This document shows positions 9,673 through 18,840 of a stretch of 64,000 nt of DNA, piece by piece (the first letter of the stretch is position 1; the number at the start of each line of letters is the position of its first letter). The notes beneath the pieces are model-generated. The model saw only the letters and a program-made list of their open reading frames with translations, did not search any database and was not told where the DNA came from. Origin of the DNA: JASGCP01 sp965263285 (GTDB taxonomy: Bacteria > Bacteroidota > Bacteroidia > Chitinophagales > Chitinophagaceae); assembly GCA_965263285.1 (NCBI GenBank), contig CBDHHD010000004.1, forward strand, positions 744,001 through 808,000. Direction: 5' to 3'. The position numbers and the translations under genes were made by a program.

Positions 9673-10751
9673 TGCCAAGAATATCTCAATATATTGATAT
9701 TCAAGAATGGCAAACATTACTCTTACATTGGCATCGTTATGATAACAAAAGGACAATGCCATGGAAACAAATTAAAAACCCCTATCATATATGGTTAAGT
9801 GAAATTATTTTGCAACAAACCCGGGTAGAGCAAGGCACGAAATATTATCTTGCCTTTATTAAAACATATCCTACTATTATAGATTTAGCAAAAGCAAAAG
9901 ATAATGATGTTTTTAAATTATGGGAAGGATTAGGCTATTATAACCGTTGCAAACACCTTTTAGAAACGGCTCGTATAATTGCAAAAGATTTTCAAGGCAT
10001 GTTCCCTAATAATTATGAGACAATATTATCTCTTAAAGGCATTGGCCATTATACCGCAGCTGCTATTGCTTCTTTTGCATTTAACCTTCCCTATAGTGTA
10101 GTAGATGGTAATGTAATCCGTATTATTAGCAGAATAACTAATTACCAACAACCTATTGATACTACAAAAGGGAAAAAAACAATTACAGAATGGGCTCATC
10201 AACTATTATTAAAAAACCAATCATCTTTATACAATCAAGCCATAATGGATATGGGGGCTACCCTCTGCACTCCCCTAAAACCTAGATGTATAGAATGTTT
10301 TTTTAATCATTACTGTCAAGCCTATAAGAAAAAAACTACTCATCTTATTCCTATAAAAGCTAAAACAAAAAAAACATGCGAGAGAAAATTAGTATTCGCC
10401 GTATTACAATATAAACATAGAATATGGATCCAAAAAAGAACACATAAAGATATATGGAATGGATTATTTCAATTCTATCTAATAGAAGATTCATTAAAAA
10501 AAGAAGAAAACATCCTCCCCACTGCTATACAACAAATAATAAAAAAAAATAACACAAGCACAACGCAACAATACAAACAGCAACTAACCCATCAAATTAT
10601 TACTGCATCTTTCTTACATATAGCTATTCCTCATCCTATAAAAATAGAACAACCAGGTCAATGGCATTTTCTTAGAGAAATAAAAAAACTAAGCTTTCCA
10701 AAGATTATCAATAATTATTTACAAGATCATATATTCGCCAATAAACAATAA
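9672..10751 (+). CDS. mutY: Adenine DNA glycosylase MutY
   Basis: 359 residues. Glycosylase domain with catalytic Glu in LSEIILQQTRV (E44), helix-hairpin-helix LKGIGHYTAAAI (121-132) and catalytic Asp in VVDGNVIR (D145). The [4Fe-4S] ligands C199, C206, C209 and C215 have the family spacing C-X6-C-X2-C-X5-C. A C-terminal NUDIX-like domain that reads 8-oxoG follows (about 235 onward). It removes adenine mispaired with 8-oxoguanine. Start overlaps ffh by one base. Confidence 0.95.
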   Translation: MPRISQYIDIQEWQTLLLHWHRYDNKRTMPWKQIKNPYHIWLSEIILQQTRVEQGTKYYLAFIKTYPTIIDLAKAKDNDVFKLWEGLGYYNRCKHLLETARIIAKDFQGMFPNNYETILSLKGIGHYTAAAIASFAFNLPYSVVDGNVIRIISRITNYQQPIDTTKGKKTITEWAHQLLLKNQSSLYNQAIMDMGATLCTPLKPRCIECFFNHYCQAYKKKTTHLIPIKAKTKKTCERKLVFAVLQYKHRIWIQKRTHKDIWNGLFQFYLIEDSLKKEENILPTAIQQIIKKNNTSTTQQYKQQLTHQIITASFLHIAIPHPIKIEQPGQWHFLREIKKLSFPKIINNYLQDHIFANKQ

Positions 10752-10770
10752 TCTTGTGAATCGTACCCTA

Positions 10771-11475
10771 TCAATTGCCAACCCAAGCATCTACCATGTA
10801 CCATGAAGAAGGTTCTTGGGCTATTACCACCCAAGTCATATTTTTTATGTGGCTATCTGCAGGAATGTCTAATATTATATCTTGGTCATTACTACTCTTC
10901 ATTGCCCCCACAATATTCTTTTCTATTAATGTTTTTCCTGCATTCTCCCCTCTTTGCACAAAAGTGATAGCTTGTTTATATAACATAAGACAAGTGTAAT
11001 ACAATAACTTTTTGTTTTTAGTGTGTATGTGAAATGTTACCGCTTTATTATTAGATGAAGGTATCACCTCTACTTCGGCAATACTAGTCGTGTCTATATA
11101 TTGGTGTGTATGTTGCATCATTGATTCTATTAGTATAGTATTGCTACCCACAGTTTCTTCTCTGCCATTAATAATAGCCTGAGGAGTATATATAGATGAC
11201 AAATTAAACTTTCCGCCATATATTTGCTGTCTTTCTGTACAATCGGCAAGAGAAAATATGTCATACCAATCCAAATAATTCCAATAATCAACATGATATG
11301 ACGTCAAAAGCATAGTTGGATGTTTCTCTGCTATTTGACTTAATGCACGATAAGCAGGTGGACAACTCGAGCAACCCTGAGAGCTAAACAATTCAATTAC
11401 ATTAGAAGGATGATAGCTTCTATGAATAAAATTGTGTATAGGCAATAGAAGTAAAAAATATATAAAATAAGTCAT
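10771..11475 (-). CDS. DUF1223 thioredoxin-like exported protein
   Basis: 234 residues. A hydrophobic N terminus (MTYFIYFLLLLPIHNF) suggests export. VIELFSSQGCSSCPPAYRAL carries a CxxC motif at the start of the thioredoxin-like fold typical of DUF1223, followed by TSYHVDYWNYLDWYDIFS and YTPQAIINGREETVGS, also family hallmarks. The family is of unknown function; the CxxC suggests a redox role. Convergent with mutY, 19 bp apart. Confidence 0.85.
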   Translation of the reverse strand: MTYFIYFLLLLPIHNFIHRSYHPSNVIELFSSQGCSSCPPAYRALSQIAEKHPTMLLTSYHVDYWNYLDWYDIFSLADCTERQQIYGGKFNLSSIYTPQAIINGREETVGSNTILIESMMQHTHQYIDTTSIAEVEVIPSSNNKAVTFHIHTKNKKLLYYTCLMLYKQAITFVQRGENAGKTLIEKNIVGAMKSSNDQDIILDIPADSHIKNMTWVVIAQEPSSWYMVDAWVGN

Positions 11476-11584
11476 TCTAATTACTATTCTTTATACAAAA
11501 AACCACACTATCAAATAGATATATAAAACTAGTTCATCAAAATACAATATATAGATTGCTCTCTATAACGCTATCTATATTCTA

Positions 11585-12811
11585 TCAATTTACTACTGCT
11601 AAACCAGTTATAATGCCTCCAGATGGCGGATTAGGAATAGCAATAGTCTGCACTAAACTCTTGCTTAATGGGGTAGGATTAGTTACATTATAAACAGATA
11701 TTGTATTATTTCCTCTATTTAAAACATAGATAAACAATCCATCACTACTAAATCGCACTTCGCTTGGTTGATTAACTCCCACTTGTGTACTATCAGAGAA
11801 GTTTGTTGAAGTAAGTGCACCCGTATTTATATTTACTATAAAAGCCACCAATGCGCTAGCCGTAGCGTTACTAATAGTTGCGTAAATATCGTTCTTACGG
11901 ACATTCGCAATTGTATATTGTAAATTAGGCAATGCAATCAAAGATGGGTTACCATTAGAAGAAAAACTACCAGTATTATTAATTATATAAGAATTCATAT
12001 TGCTAGTAGTGCCACTAGTAGTAGCAATATAGAGAATTCTATTGCTATTGGATGAAATATCAGCAACGCTAAATCCTAGATTATTTAAAGCACCCATGCT
12101 CGCCATCAATGATGTTGCTCCCGTACTTGTATTAATGCTATAGCTAAATATAGAATCTTTCGTAGAAAGAAACAAAAAAGGATTATTATTAATAATCGTA
12201 ACCGCAATTTGATTAGGAATATTATTCCCTAAGTTTATACTAGATATAGAAGTAACTGTAGTGGGCGTATTAAAAGGATTAAGCTGATACACATACAAGG
12301 AAGGTGAAATGGTTTGACCATTTAAAAGGCCTCCTCGAGACGCTACATAGATATTATAAAGAGGACCATACTGTCCGGGTAATTCATATACTCCAATACT
12401 AACGGGAGCGTATCCTACTTTATATGGGGGACCTACTTGTGTTAATCCTGTAAGACCTACTGAAAACACACTAAAAGAAGAGTCTCCTGAATTGGCTACA
12501 AATAACCAATTGCCATCTCCTGAAACGATAACAGCGCGTGCATTTGTATCATACAAATTAGAACCATTCCCCCCTGTTGGATAGGGTTTATTAAAAATAA
12601 GCTTACCATTTATTGGATCCCTAAAAAAGTCATATACCATATTATTAGTTGAATTACTCTCTACATACACATGCCCGAATGTAACATTATTATTTCCATT
12701 ATCCCCTGTAGGAACACAAGAAACAAAAAGCAAAGAAATAATTGAAAAAAACAAAAAAACATAAATTATATTATACTTCATACAAATTTTAATTATAAAC
12801 AAAAAATGCAA
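11585..12811 (-). CDS. Beta-propeller lipoprotein (lactonase/YVTN-like)
   Basis: 408 residues from the first ATG. A lipobox (ISLLFVSC) follows a signal peptide, and the ATG at residue 11 (MKYNIIYVFLFF) is the more natural start. The body is a run of beta-propeller blades: ARAVIVSGDGNWLFVANSGDSSFSVF, NIPNQIAVTIINNNPFLFLS, and the last blade PSEVRFSSDGLFIYVLNRGNNTISVYNV, as in the 6-phosphogluconolactonase-like and YVTN families. No catalytic assignment is possible. Probably anchored to the outer or inner membrane and facing outside the cytoplasm. Confidence 0.78.
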   Translation of the reverse strand: MHFLFIIKICMKYNIIYVFLFFSIISLLFVSCVPTGDNGNNNVTFGHVYVESNSTNNMVYDFFRDPINGKLIFNKPYPTGGNGSNLYDTNARAVIVSGDGNWLFVANSGDSSFSVFSVGLTGLTQVGPPYKVGYAPVSIGVYELPGQYGPLYNIYVASRGGLLNGQTISPSLYVYQLNPFNTPTTVTSISSINLGNNIPNQIAVTIINNNPFLFLSTKDSIFSYSINTSTGATSLMASMGALNNLGFSVADISSNSNRILYIATTSGTTSNMNSYIINNTGSFSSNGNPSLIALPNLQYTIANVRKNDIYATISNATASALVAFIVNINTGALTSTNFSDSTQVGVNQPSEVRFSSDGLFIYVLNRGNNTISVYNVTNPTPLSKSLVQTIAIPNPPSGGIITGLAVVN

Positions 12812-12950
12812 TTAAATATCAATTATTTGCAACCTTATCTATCATATAATGATATTTATCGTACTTGAAATAGCCACCAAATTACTACAAAAAAACAAAA
12901 CAAAAATTATAATAATTTGTTAATAATCATAATTGTTTTAGACGAAATAT

Positions 12951-13200
12951 TTTTTATGGTCTCTTTTGAAGTACTAAGGAATGATGAGGAGGGGTTTTTA
13001 TTTTTATAAAAACCCCTTAGCTCCTGAAAAAAGAATGTAGGACATCGTTTGTATAAAATTAAAAAATGTTTTTTTCTTGCCTATAAAGGCTACATATTTT
13101 TTTGAGGTGCTGCTGGAAGATTATTTGTGTTTTTTGTAATTATTCATAATAATTTAGTATTTGTTTTTTTTATATCTTTTTCTTTTATTTTGTATCTTTA
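12951..13200 (+). repeat. Decayed D and C ends of the repeat family upstream of a propeller gene
   Basis: A D right end (TTATAAAAACCCCTTAGCTC, TGAAAAAAGAATGTAG) at about 12998-13040, then a C left end (AAGGCTACATATTTTTTTGAGG) from about 13087 running into TTTGTAATTATTCATAATAAT and a TATATCTTTTTCTTTTATTTTG stretch. The core is deleted. The last part ends in TATCTTTA, a possible -7 box for the following gene. Confidence 0.65.
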
Positions 13201-13249
13201 CAAAATTTATTATATTAGATTTCTTTATTTCACTCTAAAAAAAAAATTT

Positions 13250-14272
13250 ATGTCTAAATTGATGACTTGTAACAAAGCAGTCAACAACACTCCAGTTACT
13301 TCTACCAATAATCTTATAAATGCAAAAAATGGTGTTGCAAGTAATTCTTATGCAAGTGTAAAATCGTATTCTAATATTGGTGTAACAGTGGGAGTTAATG
13401 GTATTTATCGCACATTGGATGGGGGACAAACTTGGGCACAAGTATTTAGCAATAATTCTATTATTCTCAGTAGTGTTACTTTTTCATCTGCTACTAATGG
13501 TGTGGCTTCAGGCTTTGATGGAAATAATCACAATGGTGTCATTTTTCGTACTACCGATGCCGGACAAACTTGGACAAATGTATTTAATGCTCCTTATGGT
13601 TTAGGTACAATTACTTCTGTTGCTTTTTCAACTCCCACAAATGGCTTGGCGACTATAGGACAACTTATATATAGCACACAAGACTGCGGACAAACTTGGA
13701 GACTTTTAAGTGATGTTATTACTTTTATTGATGTTGTATTTTCATCTGCAACAAATGGTATAGCAGTTGGAAACAATTATATTTATCGTACTATTGATGG
13801 TGGACAAACTTGGACAAATGTATTTGTTAATAATAATCCTACTAGTGCTTTTGGTGGTGTAATACTTTCACATGCAAATAGTGGTTTAGCACTTAATTAT
13901 GATAGTGTTTATAACACACAAGACTCAGGGAAGACTTGGACAGCTGTAAATAATATTGGTGCTTTTTATGGTGCTGCTTTTTCAACTAATACTAATGCTG
14001 TAGGATTAAGTAGAATTAATGCGGGTAGTAGCCTTTCAGTCATTTATCTCTCAAAAAATGGTGGAAAAACTTGGACAAAAGCATATAGTAATAATAATGT
14101 TACTTTTAATAATATTGCCTTTTCATCTGCTACTAATGGTGTGGTAATTGGTTTTGATAAAAATAATATTAGTTATATTTATCACACTACTGATGGGGGA
14201 CAAACTTGGGCACAAGTATTACAAAGTAATAATGTTACTTTTTTTGCTGTTGCTTTTGCTCCTTCAAATTAA
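13250..14272 (+). CDS. YCF48/BNR-repeat beta-propeller protein
   Basis: 340 residues from ATG 13250 (MSKLMTCNKAVNN). About seven repeats carry Asp-box-like motifs: YRTLDGGQTWAQVF, FRTTDAGQTWTNVF, YSTQDCGQTWRLL, YRTIDGGQTWTNVF, YNTQDSGKTWTAV, YLSKNGGKTWTKAY, YHTTDGGQTWAQVL, each followed by a blade with FSSATNGVA. This is the YCF48-like/sialidase-propeller fold. No signal peptide from this start. An upstream ATG at 13127 would add 41 hydrophobic residues but these are encoded by repeat-family remnant, so 13250 is preferred. Function unknown. Low-complexity Asn/Thr/Ser composition. Confidence 0.8.
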   Translation: MSKLMTCNKAVNNTPVTSTNNLINAKNGVASNSYASVKSYSNIGVTVGVNGIYRTLDGGQTWAQVFSNNSIILSSVTFSSATNGVASGFDGNNHNGVIFRTTDAGQTWTNVFNAPYGLGTITSVAFSTPTNGLATIGQLIYSTQDCGQTWRLLSDVITFIDVVFSSATNGIAVGNNYIYRTIDGGQTWTNVFVNNNPTSAFGGVILSHANSGLALNYDSVYNTQDSGKTWTAVNNIGAFYGAAFSTNTNAVGLSRINAGSSLSVIYLSKNGGKTWTKAYSNNNVTFNNIAFSSATNGVVIGFDKNNISYIYHTTDGGQTWAQVLQSNNVTFFAVAFAPSN

Positions 14273-14569
14273 GCTTATAAATTTTAAGCGTAATGAGCAA
14301 ATTAATTGCACTTTAAACAATTTTTTATTTAAGTATAAAAATATTAATGTTATTTTTTAAATTAATTTAAAAATACATATTTCTATTTTACATTTGCTCA
14401 TTATACAAACAGAAATAGTCTCTATGCTGAAGAGCAACTTATTAGAGATACTATAATAATAATATCATGTCCTATAGAATATTAATATTTCATAGGAGAT
14501 TTTTTTATACCTTAAAAAAATTGCATCTCCCCTTTTTTGTGTATTAAGCGAAGCGAACAAATTAAAAAG
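14273..14569. other. Gene-free stretch with a terminator-like hairpin
   Basis: 297 bp. A perfect 20-bp palindrome (14354-14373, TTTTTAAATTAATTTAAAAA) and the hairpin at 14470-14497 are the only structures; no coding pattern was seen. Confidence 0.5.
14470..14506 (+). terminator. Possible rho-independent terminator
   Basis: A near-perfect inverted repeat (TCCTATAGAATATTAATA.. to ..CATAGGA) followed by a run of seven T. It is 200 bp past the propeller gene, which makes the assignment uncertain. Confidence 0.4.
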
Positions 14570-15128
14570 GGCATAACTAAATTTAGTGTGAGGAAAAATT
14601 TAGTTTACTAAAAGGCTACATCTTTTTTTGAGGTGCTGGGGGATATTTATGTTTTTGTAATTGCTCATATATAGGTTCATCATTTATTTTTTATATCCTT
14701 TTCTTTCTTTTGTCTTGATACAAAAGAAAGAAACAAAGAAAAAATCAAGCCTGCAGATAAAGAGCTACAAAACTACGGCTCGCTACGCTAGCGAGAATGA
14801 ATGGGAGGCGGTTAGGTATGAATCGTTATGATGAGCTTATCCATAGGTATCTTTTATGCAAATACTTTATGCTCATCATAACGATTCATATATAAAAACT
14901 TCCGCCTCCACATTCTCGCTGGTCGCTTCGCTCACCTCGTTTTGTAACGCTCTTTATCTGAGGGCAGTCCTCATCAGATATTTCCTATTATTTCCATATT
15001 TATATATATGTAATCATCCATGCTTCCAGCACCTCAAAAAAAGATGTAGCCCATATAAAATTGCTTTTACAAATATCCATTTTATTTTGTATCTTTGCAT
15101 ACTCCCTCACACTAAATTTAGTTATACC
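14570..15128 (+). repeat. Repeat copy 5, A type, with 8-bp target duplication
   Basis: Complete A copy (559 bp) with ends GGCATAACTAAATTTAGTG and its inverse closing GTTATACC. Inner C ends are present on both sides. Flanked by TTAAAAAG at 14562-14569 and again at 15129-15136, a perfect 8-bp duplication. The right end contains TATCTTTG pointing outward. A C-type unit is therefore embedded in an A-ended unit that transposed as a whole. Confidence 0.96.
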
Positions 15129-15136
15129 TTAAAAAG

Positions 15137-15720
15137 AGGAACAATACTAATCATCATTTCTATCTATTTCCCCAATAATGAGTTGCACAGAGGGATTTAA
15201 TGCCTTAAAAAAATCATTCTCGTTAAATTTAATAATTATCTACTCATGACACTTCTATTCTTTAAAAAACTCATCAATAAATCTTTTTTCCATCAATATT
15301 TAATTCATTATGATTACACAATTTGTTTTTTAAATTTGTAAAATGTCCACCTAAAACATTAGAGAAGTATTACCAGCTAAAGCCTTAAATATTTTTACAA
15401 GCTCATTCAGAATTGAGAAACAAACTCCTAAATTTACATGTAGAAACAGCCTATTTTCATCAATAACTTTGTGAAGCATTACAACTAATTATGCATATAA
15501 CAGTAATGTCCAAACAATATATAAAACTTCTTAGTGCATAGAAAATGATTTAGCCGAATAACATTATTTTTTTATCAATGATTTTATTTCTACTTTTGCC
15601 TAATAACAAAATACAAAGTCAGTTAAATTTATTTTTATTTTTTAACTATTATTTTCAACAATTTAATTTGGCAATTACCCATTAAAGCTAATAATATAAA
15701 AAACTAAAATTGTTCTACTT
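15137..15720. other. Gene-free stretch
   Basis: About 580 bp. The only recognisable item is a worn D right end near 15520-15556 (AAACTTCTTAGTGCATAG, AAAATGATTTAGCC). No coding frame or RNA gene was recognised; it may hold decayed coding sequence. Confidence 0.4.
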
Positions 15721-16983
15721 ATGCAACTATCACAACGGTTGTCACATTTAAACAACAAAGCATATATCTACCATATAATTATGAGATTTATTAATGCTAT
15801 AGCATTTGGAATCCTATTAACATCATCTCTATATGAGCTATATAACATATCAAAATCTTCTTATGTTGTAAGTTTAGTTGGCTATAGTTATTTTATTCCA
15901 AGTTTTTTTTTAATGCCATACGCAGGTCATATATTAGATAAAAAAAATAAATATCGCATATTTATACAAAGCAATATTAGTATTATTTTTTTTACTCTTT
16001 TACTTGCTATAATTGACATGCCGTTTTTAAACAATTACCTAAACCAATATCATTATTTTATTGGTTTGTTTTTAATTATTAGTGTATGTATAGGCTGTGG
16101 TCGAGCATTCACATTCCCTTTAGCAGCAACATTATTAAAATATAGCAATATAGAAAAAACAATTGGAGGCGCTGTTTCTTTACATCTAATAGGATTTCAT
16201 TTAGGTTTTTTATTAGGAAGTATAATGAGTGGGTTTATTATAGCACATATATCTATTTACAGTTCATTTTTTATAGCTACCATTCTACTGTCTATCAATT
16301 TAATTTATATTGTTAAATTTAAAAAACAAGTTCCCGCTATTCAAGAGATTCGCCAAGACATTCCTTATCAAGCTCAAGAATCTATGTGGACAAATATCAA
16401 AGATGGATTATTGTATCTTAAAAAAGAAAAGATATTGCTACAAGCTGCTGTCTTAGATCTATTAATTGTTATTTTTGGAAGTGTTACTGCTATTATTCCA
16501 GAATTTTCCAACAAAATACTACATGTAGGAAGCGAAAAAATGGGAGTATTAAATGGAGCAGATAGTATTGGCGCACTTATAGCATTAGGATTTTTATCTT
16601 ATTATAGAATCAACAAAAACCAAGGCAGGATATTATTAACTTGCACCTTTGTCTTTGGTTTATTAACAATTTTATTTAGTCTTTCTTCATATTATCCCCT
16701 TGCGCTATTTATAATTATTTTAGCAGGCACTGTAGATGGCGTTAGTATGCTTATTCGACATTCTATTTTACAAATTTTTACCACAAAAGATAAAATAGGG
16801 CGAGTTTCTTCTGTATTTTCTCTCCTCATTGACGGGAGTAACCTATTAGGTATTATAGAATCAGGAATTGCTTATGCGGTACTAGGACTTATACCTTCAA
16901 TACTGTTTGGCGGATTTGCTTCAATTCTCATTGCAATTTTATTTATTATCACTTCTATCCCCCTAAAAAAACTATCATATTGA
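15721..16983 (+). CDS. Major facilitator superfamily transporter
   Basis: 420 residues with about twelve hydrophobic segments in two halves separated by a hydrophilic loop (KFKKQVPAIQEIRQDIPYQAQESMWTNIKDG, about 200-230). The loop between helices 2 and 3 (MPYAGHILDKKNKYRIFIQ) has the MFS motif-A character (G-x3-D-[KR]). The sequence resembles enterobactin-exporter-like (EntS) and related drug/metabolite exporters. Substrate unknown. Monocistronic. Confidence 0.85.
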   Translation: MQLSQRLSHLNNKAYIYHIIMRFINAIAFGILLTSSLYELYNISKSSYVVSLVGYSYFIPSFFLMPYAGHILDKKNKYRIFIQSNISIIFFTLLLAIIDMPFLNNYLNQYHYFIGLFLIISVCIGCGRAFTFPLAATLLKYSNIEKTIGGAVSLHLIGFHLGFLLGSIMSGFIIAHISIYSSFFIATILLSINLIYIVKFKKQVPAIQEIRQDIPYQAQESMWTNIKDGLLYLKKEKILLQAAVLDLLIVIFGSVTAIIPEFSNKILHVGSEKMGVLNGADSIGALIALGFLSYYRINKNQGRILLTCTFVFGLLTILFSLSSYYPLALFIIILAGTVDGVSMLIRHSILQIFTTKDKIGRVSSVFSLLIDGSNLLGIIESGIAYAVLGLIPSILFGGFASILIAILFIITSIPLKKLSY

Positions 16984-17152
16984 TATCTATTTCATATTTT
17001 ATTTTTTGCAACTACTTAAGCAATCAAATAATTTAGCTTGTTTAAGTGCATTAGTTATTGAAATAAGATCAAAGCACAATTTATACAGATAAGGTATGAC
17101 AACTAAATAACAATAGACTCTATAATTACCAAACAATTTATTATGTCTATAT

Positions 17153-17731
17153 TTATTTATTCTTTTTTAAAAAATCAATCATTAAGTTTAACGCTTTTGT
17201 ACGATGGCTATAGTTTATTTTTTCTTCTTGATCCATTTGTGCAAAAGTTTTTTTACTACCTTGTGGAATAAAAATAGCGTCATACCCAAAACCTTGAGAA
17301 CCTATTGATTGCAACGCAATCGTGCCTTTACAAACACCTTCAAAAAGATGGATATTATTTTTCCAATACAAAGCAAAGATTGCTCTAAACTGGGCAGTTC
17401 TATCTGTAGCACTTTCTAAGCCTACAAGTACTTTTTGAATGTTAGCTTCTTTATTCTTTTCATTTCCAGCATAACGAGCACTTCTTACTCCTGGCTCGCC
17501 ATTTAATGCGGTTACTTCTAATCCCGTGTCTTCGCTAAAACAATCTATTTTTAACTCTTTATGCAACACCATCACTTTTTCTTTTGCATTTTCTTCTAAA
17601 GTCAAATAAGGTTCTTCAATATTTTTTGTCCAACCTATATCATGTAAATCTTTAACTATAAAATCAGAAGGAAGTGTTGCGCATATTTCAGCTGTTTTAT
17701 ACTTATTAGAGGAAGCAAATACTAAATTCAT
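17153..17731 (-). CDS. rdgB: XTP/dITP diphosphatase (non-canonical purine NTP pyrophosphatase)
   Basis: 192 residues, usual length for the Ham1/RdgB family. N-terminal substrate loop LVFASSNKYKTAEI, catalytic SEDTGLEVTALNGEPGVRSARYAG near 65-90, FGYDAIFIPQGSKKTFAQM near 147 and the closing SHRTKALN. Hydrolyses ITP, dITP and XTP to monophosphates, keeping them out of nucleic acids. Divergent from the preceding repeat; a TATATTTG motif lies at 17757-17750. Confidence 0.95.
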   Translation of the reverse strand: MNLVFASSNKYKTAEICATLPSDFIVKDLHDIGWTKNIEEPYLTLEENAKEKVMVLHKELKIDCFSEDTGLEVTALNGEPGVRSARYAGNEKNKEANIQKVLVGLESATDRTAQFRAIFALYWKNNIHLFEGVCKGTIALQSIGSQGFGYDAIFIPQGSKKTFAQMDQEEKINYSHRTKALNLMIDFLKKNK

Positions 17732-17906
17732 ATATTAATCATTATCATACAAATATATAAAAATTATTCAAAACATGTTAACTTTCACTTTATTTTTTCT
17801 CTTTACACAAAAAATACCATTCATTTTATCCACTTAAACAAAACATGCTTAAAATACCATTCATTTGTCCATTACGCCCACAAATAGTAATTATATACAA
17901 TATTTA

Positions 17907-18464
17907 GGCATAACTAAATTTAGTGTGAGGAAAAATTTAGTTTACTAAAAGGCTACATCTTTTTTTGAGGTGCTGGGGGATATTTGTGTTTTTTTAATTA
18001 CTCAGGTATAGGTTAATATTTTATTTTTATATCTTTTTCTTTCTTTTGTCTTGATACAAAAGAAAGAAACAAAGAAAAAATCAAGCCTGCAGATAAAGAG
18101 CTACAAAACTACGGCTCGCTACGCTAGCGAGAATGAATGGGAGGCGGTTAGGTATGAATCGTTATGATGAGCTTATTCATAGGTATCTTTTATGCAAATA
18201 CTTTATGCTCATCATAACGATTCATATATAAAAACTTCCGCCTCCACATTCTCGCTGGTCGCTTCGCTCACCTCGTTTTGTAACGCTCTTTATCTGAGGG
18301 CAGTCCTCATCAGACATTTCCTATTATTTCCATATTTATATATATGTAATAATCCATGCTTCCAGCACCTCAAAAAAAGATGTAGCCCATATAAAATTGT
18401 TTTTACAAATATCCATTTTATTTTGTATCTTTGCATACTCCCTCACACTAAATTTAGTTATGCC
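17907..18464 (+). repeat. Repeat copy 6, A type, full length
   Basis: Complete A copy with GGCATAACTAAATTTAGTG at 17907 and GTTATGCC ending at 18464. The flanks (AATATTTA and CTTTTTTT) do not match, so the copy may be a recombinant between two insertions or an old insertion with altered flank. Confidence 0.94.
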
Positions 18465-18520
18465 CTTTTTTTATGGTCTCTAACAAAAATAATACAACTA
18501 CCTACATAGTAAAATATTAG

Positions 18521-18665
18521 GGCTAAATCCTTTTTTCAAATACTAAAAGTTTTTTAACAAATAAAAATTTTGGTAACTACTCCGGTATAGGTTAATCATT
18601 TATTTTTTATATATTTTTCTTTCTTTGTCAAAATAAAAGAAGGAAAAAGATATAAAAAACAAATG
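18521..18665 (+). repeat. Decayed D-type repeat remnant
   Basis: Begins GGCTAAATCCTTTTTTC, then the D-specific TAAAAGTTTTTTAACAAATA and GGTAACTACTCCGGTATAGG, then a worn poly-pyrimidine hairpin (TTTTTCTTTCTTTG..AAAAGAAGGAAAAAG). The palindrome is missing. Confidence 0.75.
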
Positions 18666-18813
18666 TACACATTATAAATATCATAAAAGAGTTCCACAAA
18701 TTTTATCATTAAATTTAACAGGCATATCCGATTTACAATGACTCGAATTAATAAATTAACTATACTTTAACTTTAACTTTATTTTCGTAATTTTATGTAT
18801 TTTTATCATATAA

Positions 18814-18821
18814 TAGATTTG
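18814..18821 (+). promoter_or_regulatory. -7 motif of the DUF5686 gene
   Basis: TAGATTTG, 19 bp before the ATG at 18841. Confidence 0.4.
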
Positions 18822-18840
18822 TTATAAACAACACATAATA

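Noticed and set aside
13127..13249. Upstream start of the YCF48-like gene adding 41 hydrophobic residues
   Set aside because: The DNA is a worn repeat end. The natural start, MSKLMTCNKAV at 13250, follows an A-rich stretch.
14856..15200. An ORF of about 65-115 codons (MQILYAHHNDSYIKTSAS..) that recurs in many repeat copies, on the strand running through the right arm of the palindrome
   Set aside because: The frame is open because copies are nearly identical. In different copies it shifts (CNNPCFQHLKK in some, NLIIHASITSKK in others), has different ends and no ribosome-binding site, and differences between copies change amino acids. It shows no sign of coding selection by eye.
15137..15720. 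A possible decayed gene in the gap before the MFS gene
   Set aside because: Short minus-strand peptides could be read but none resembled a known family.
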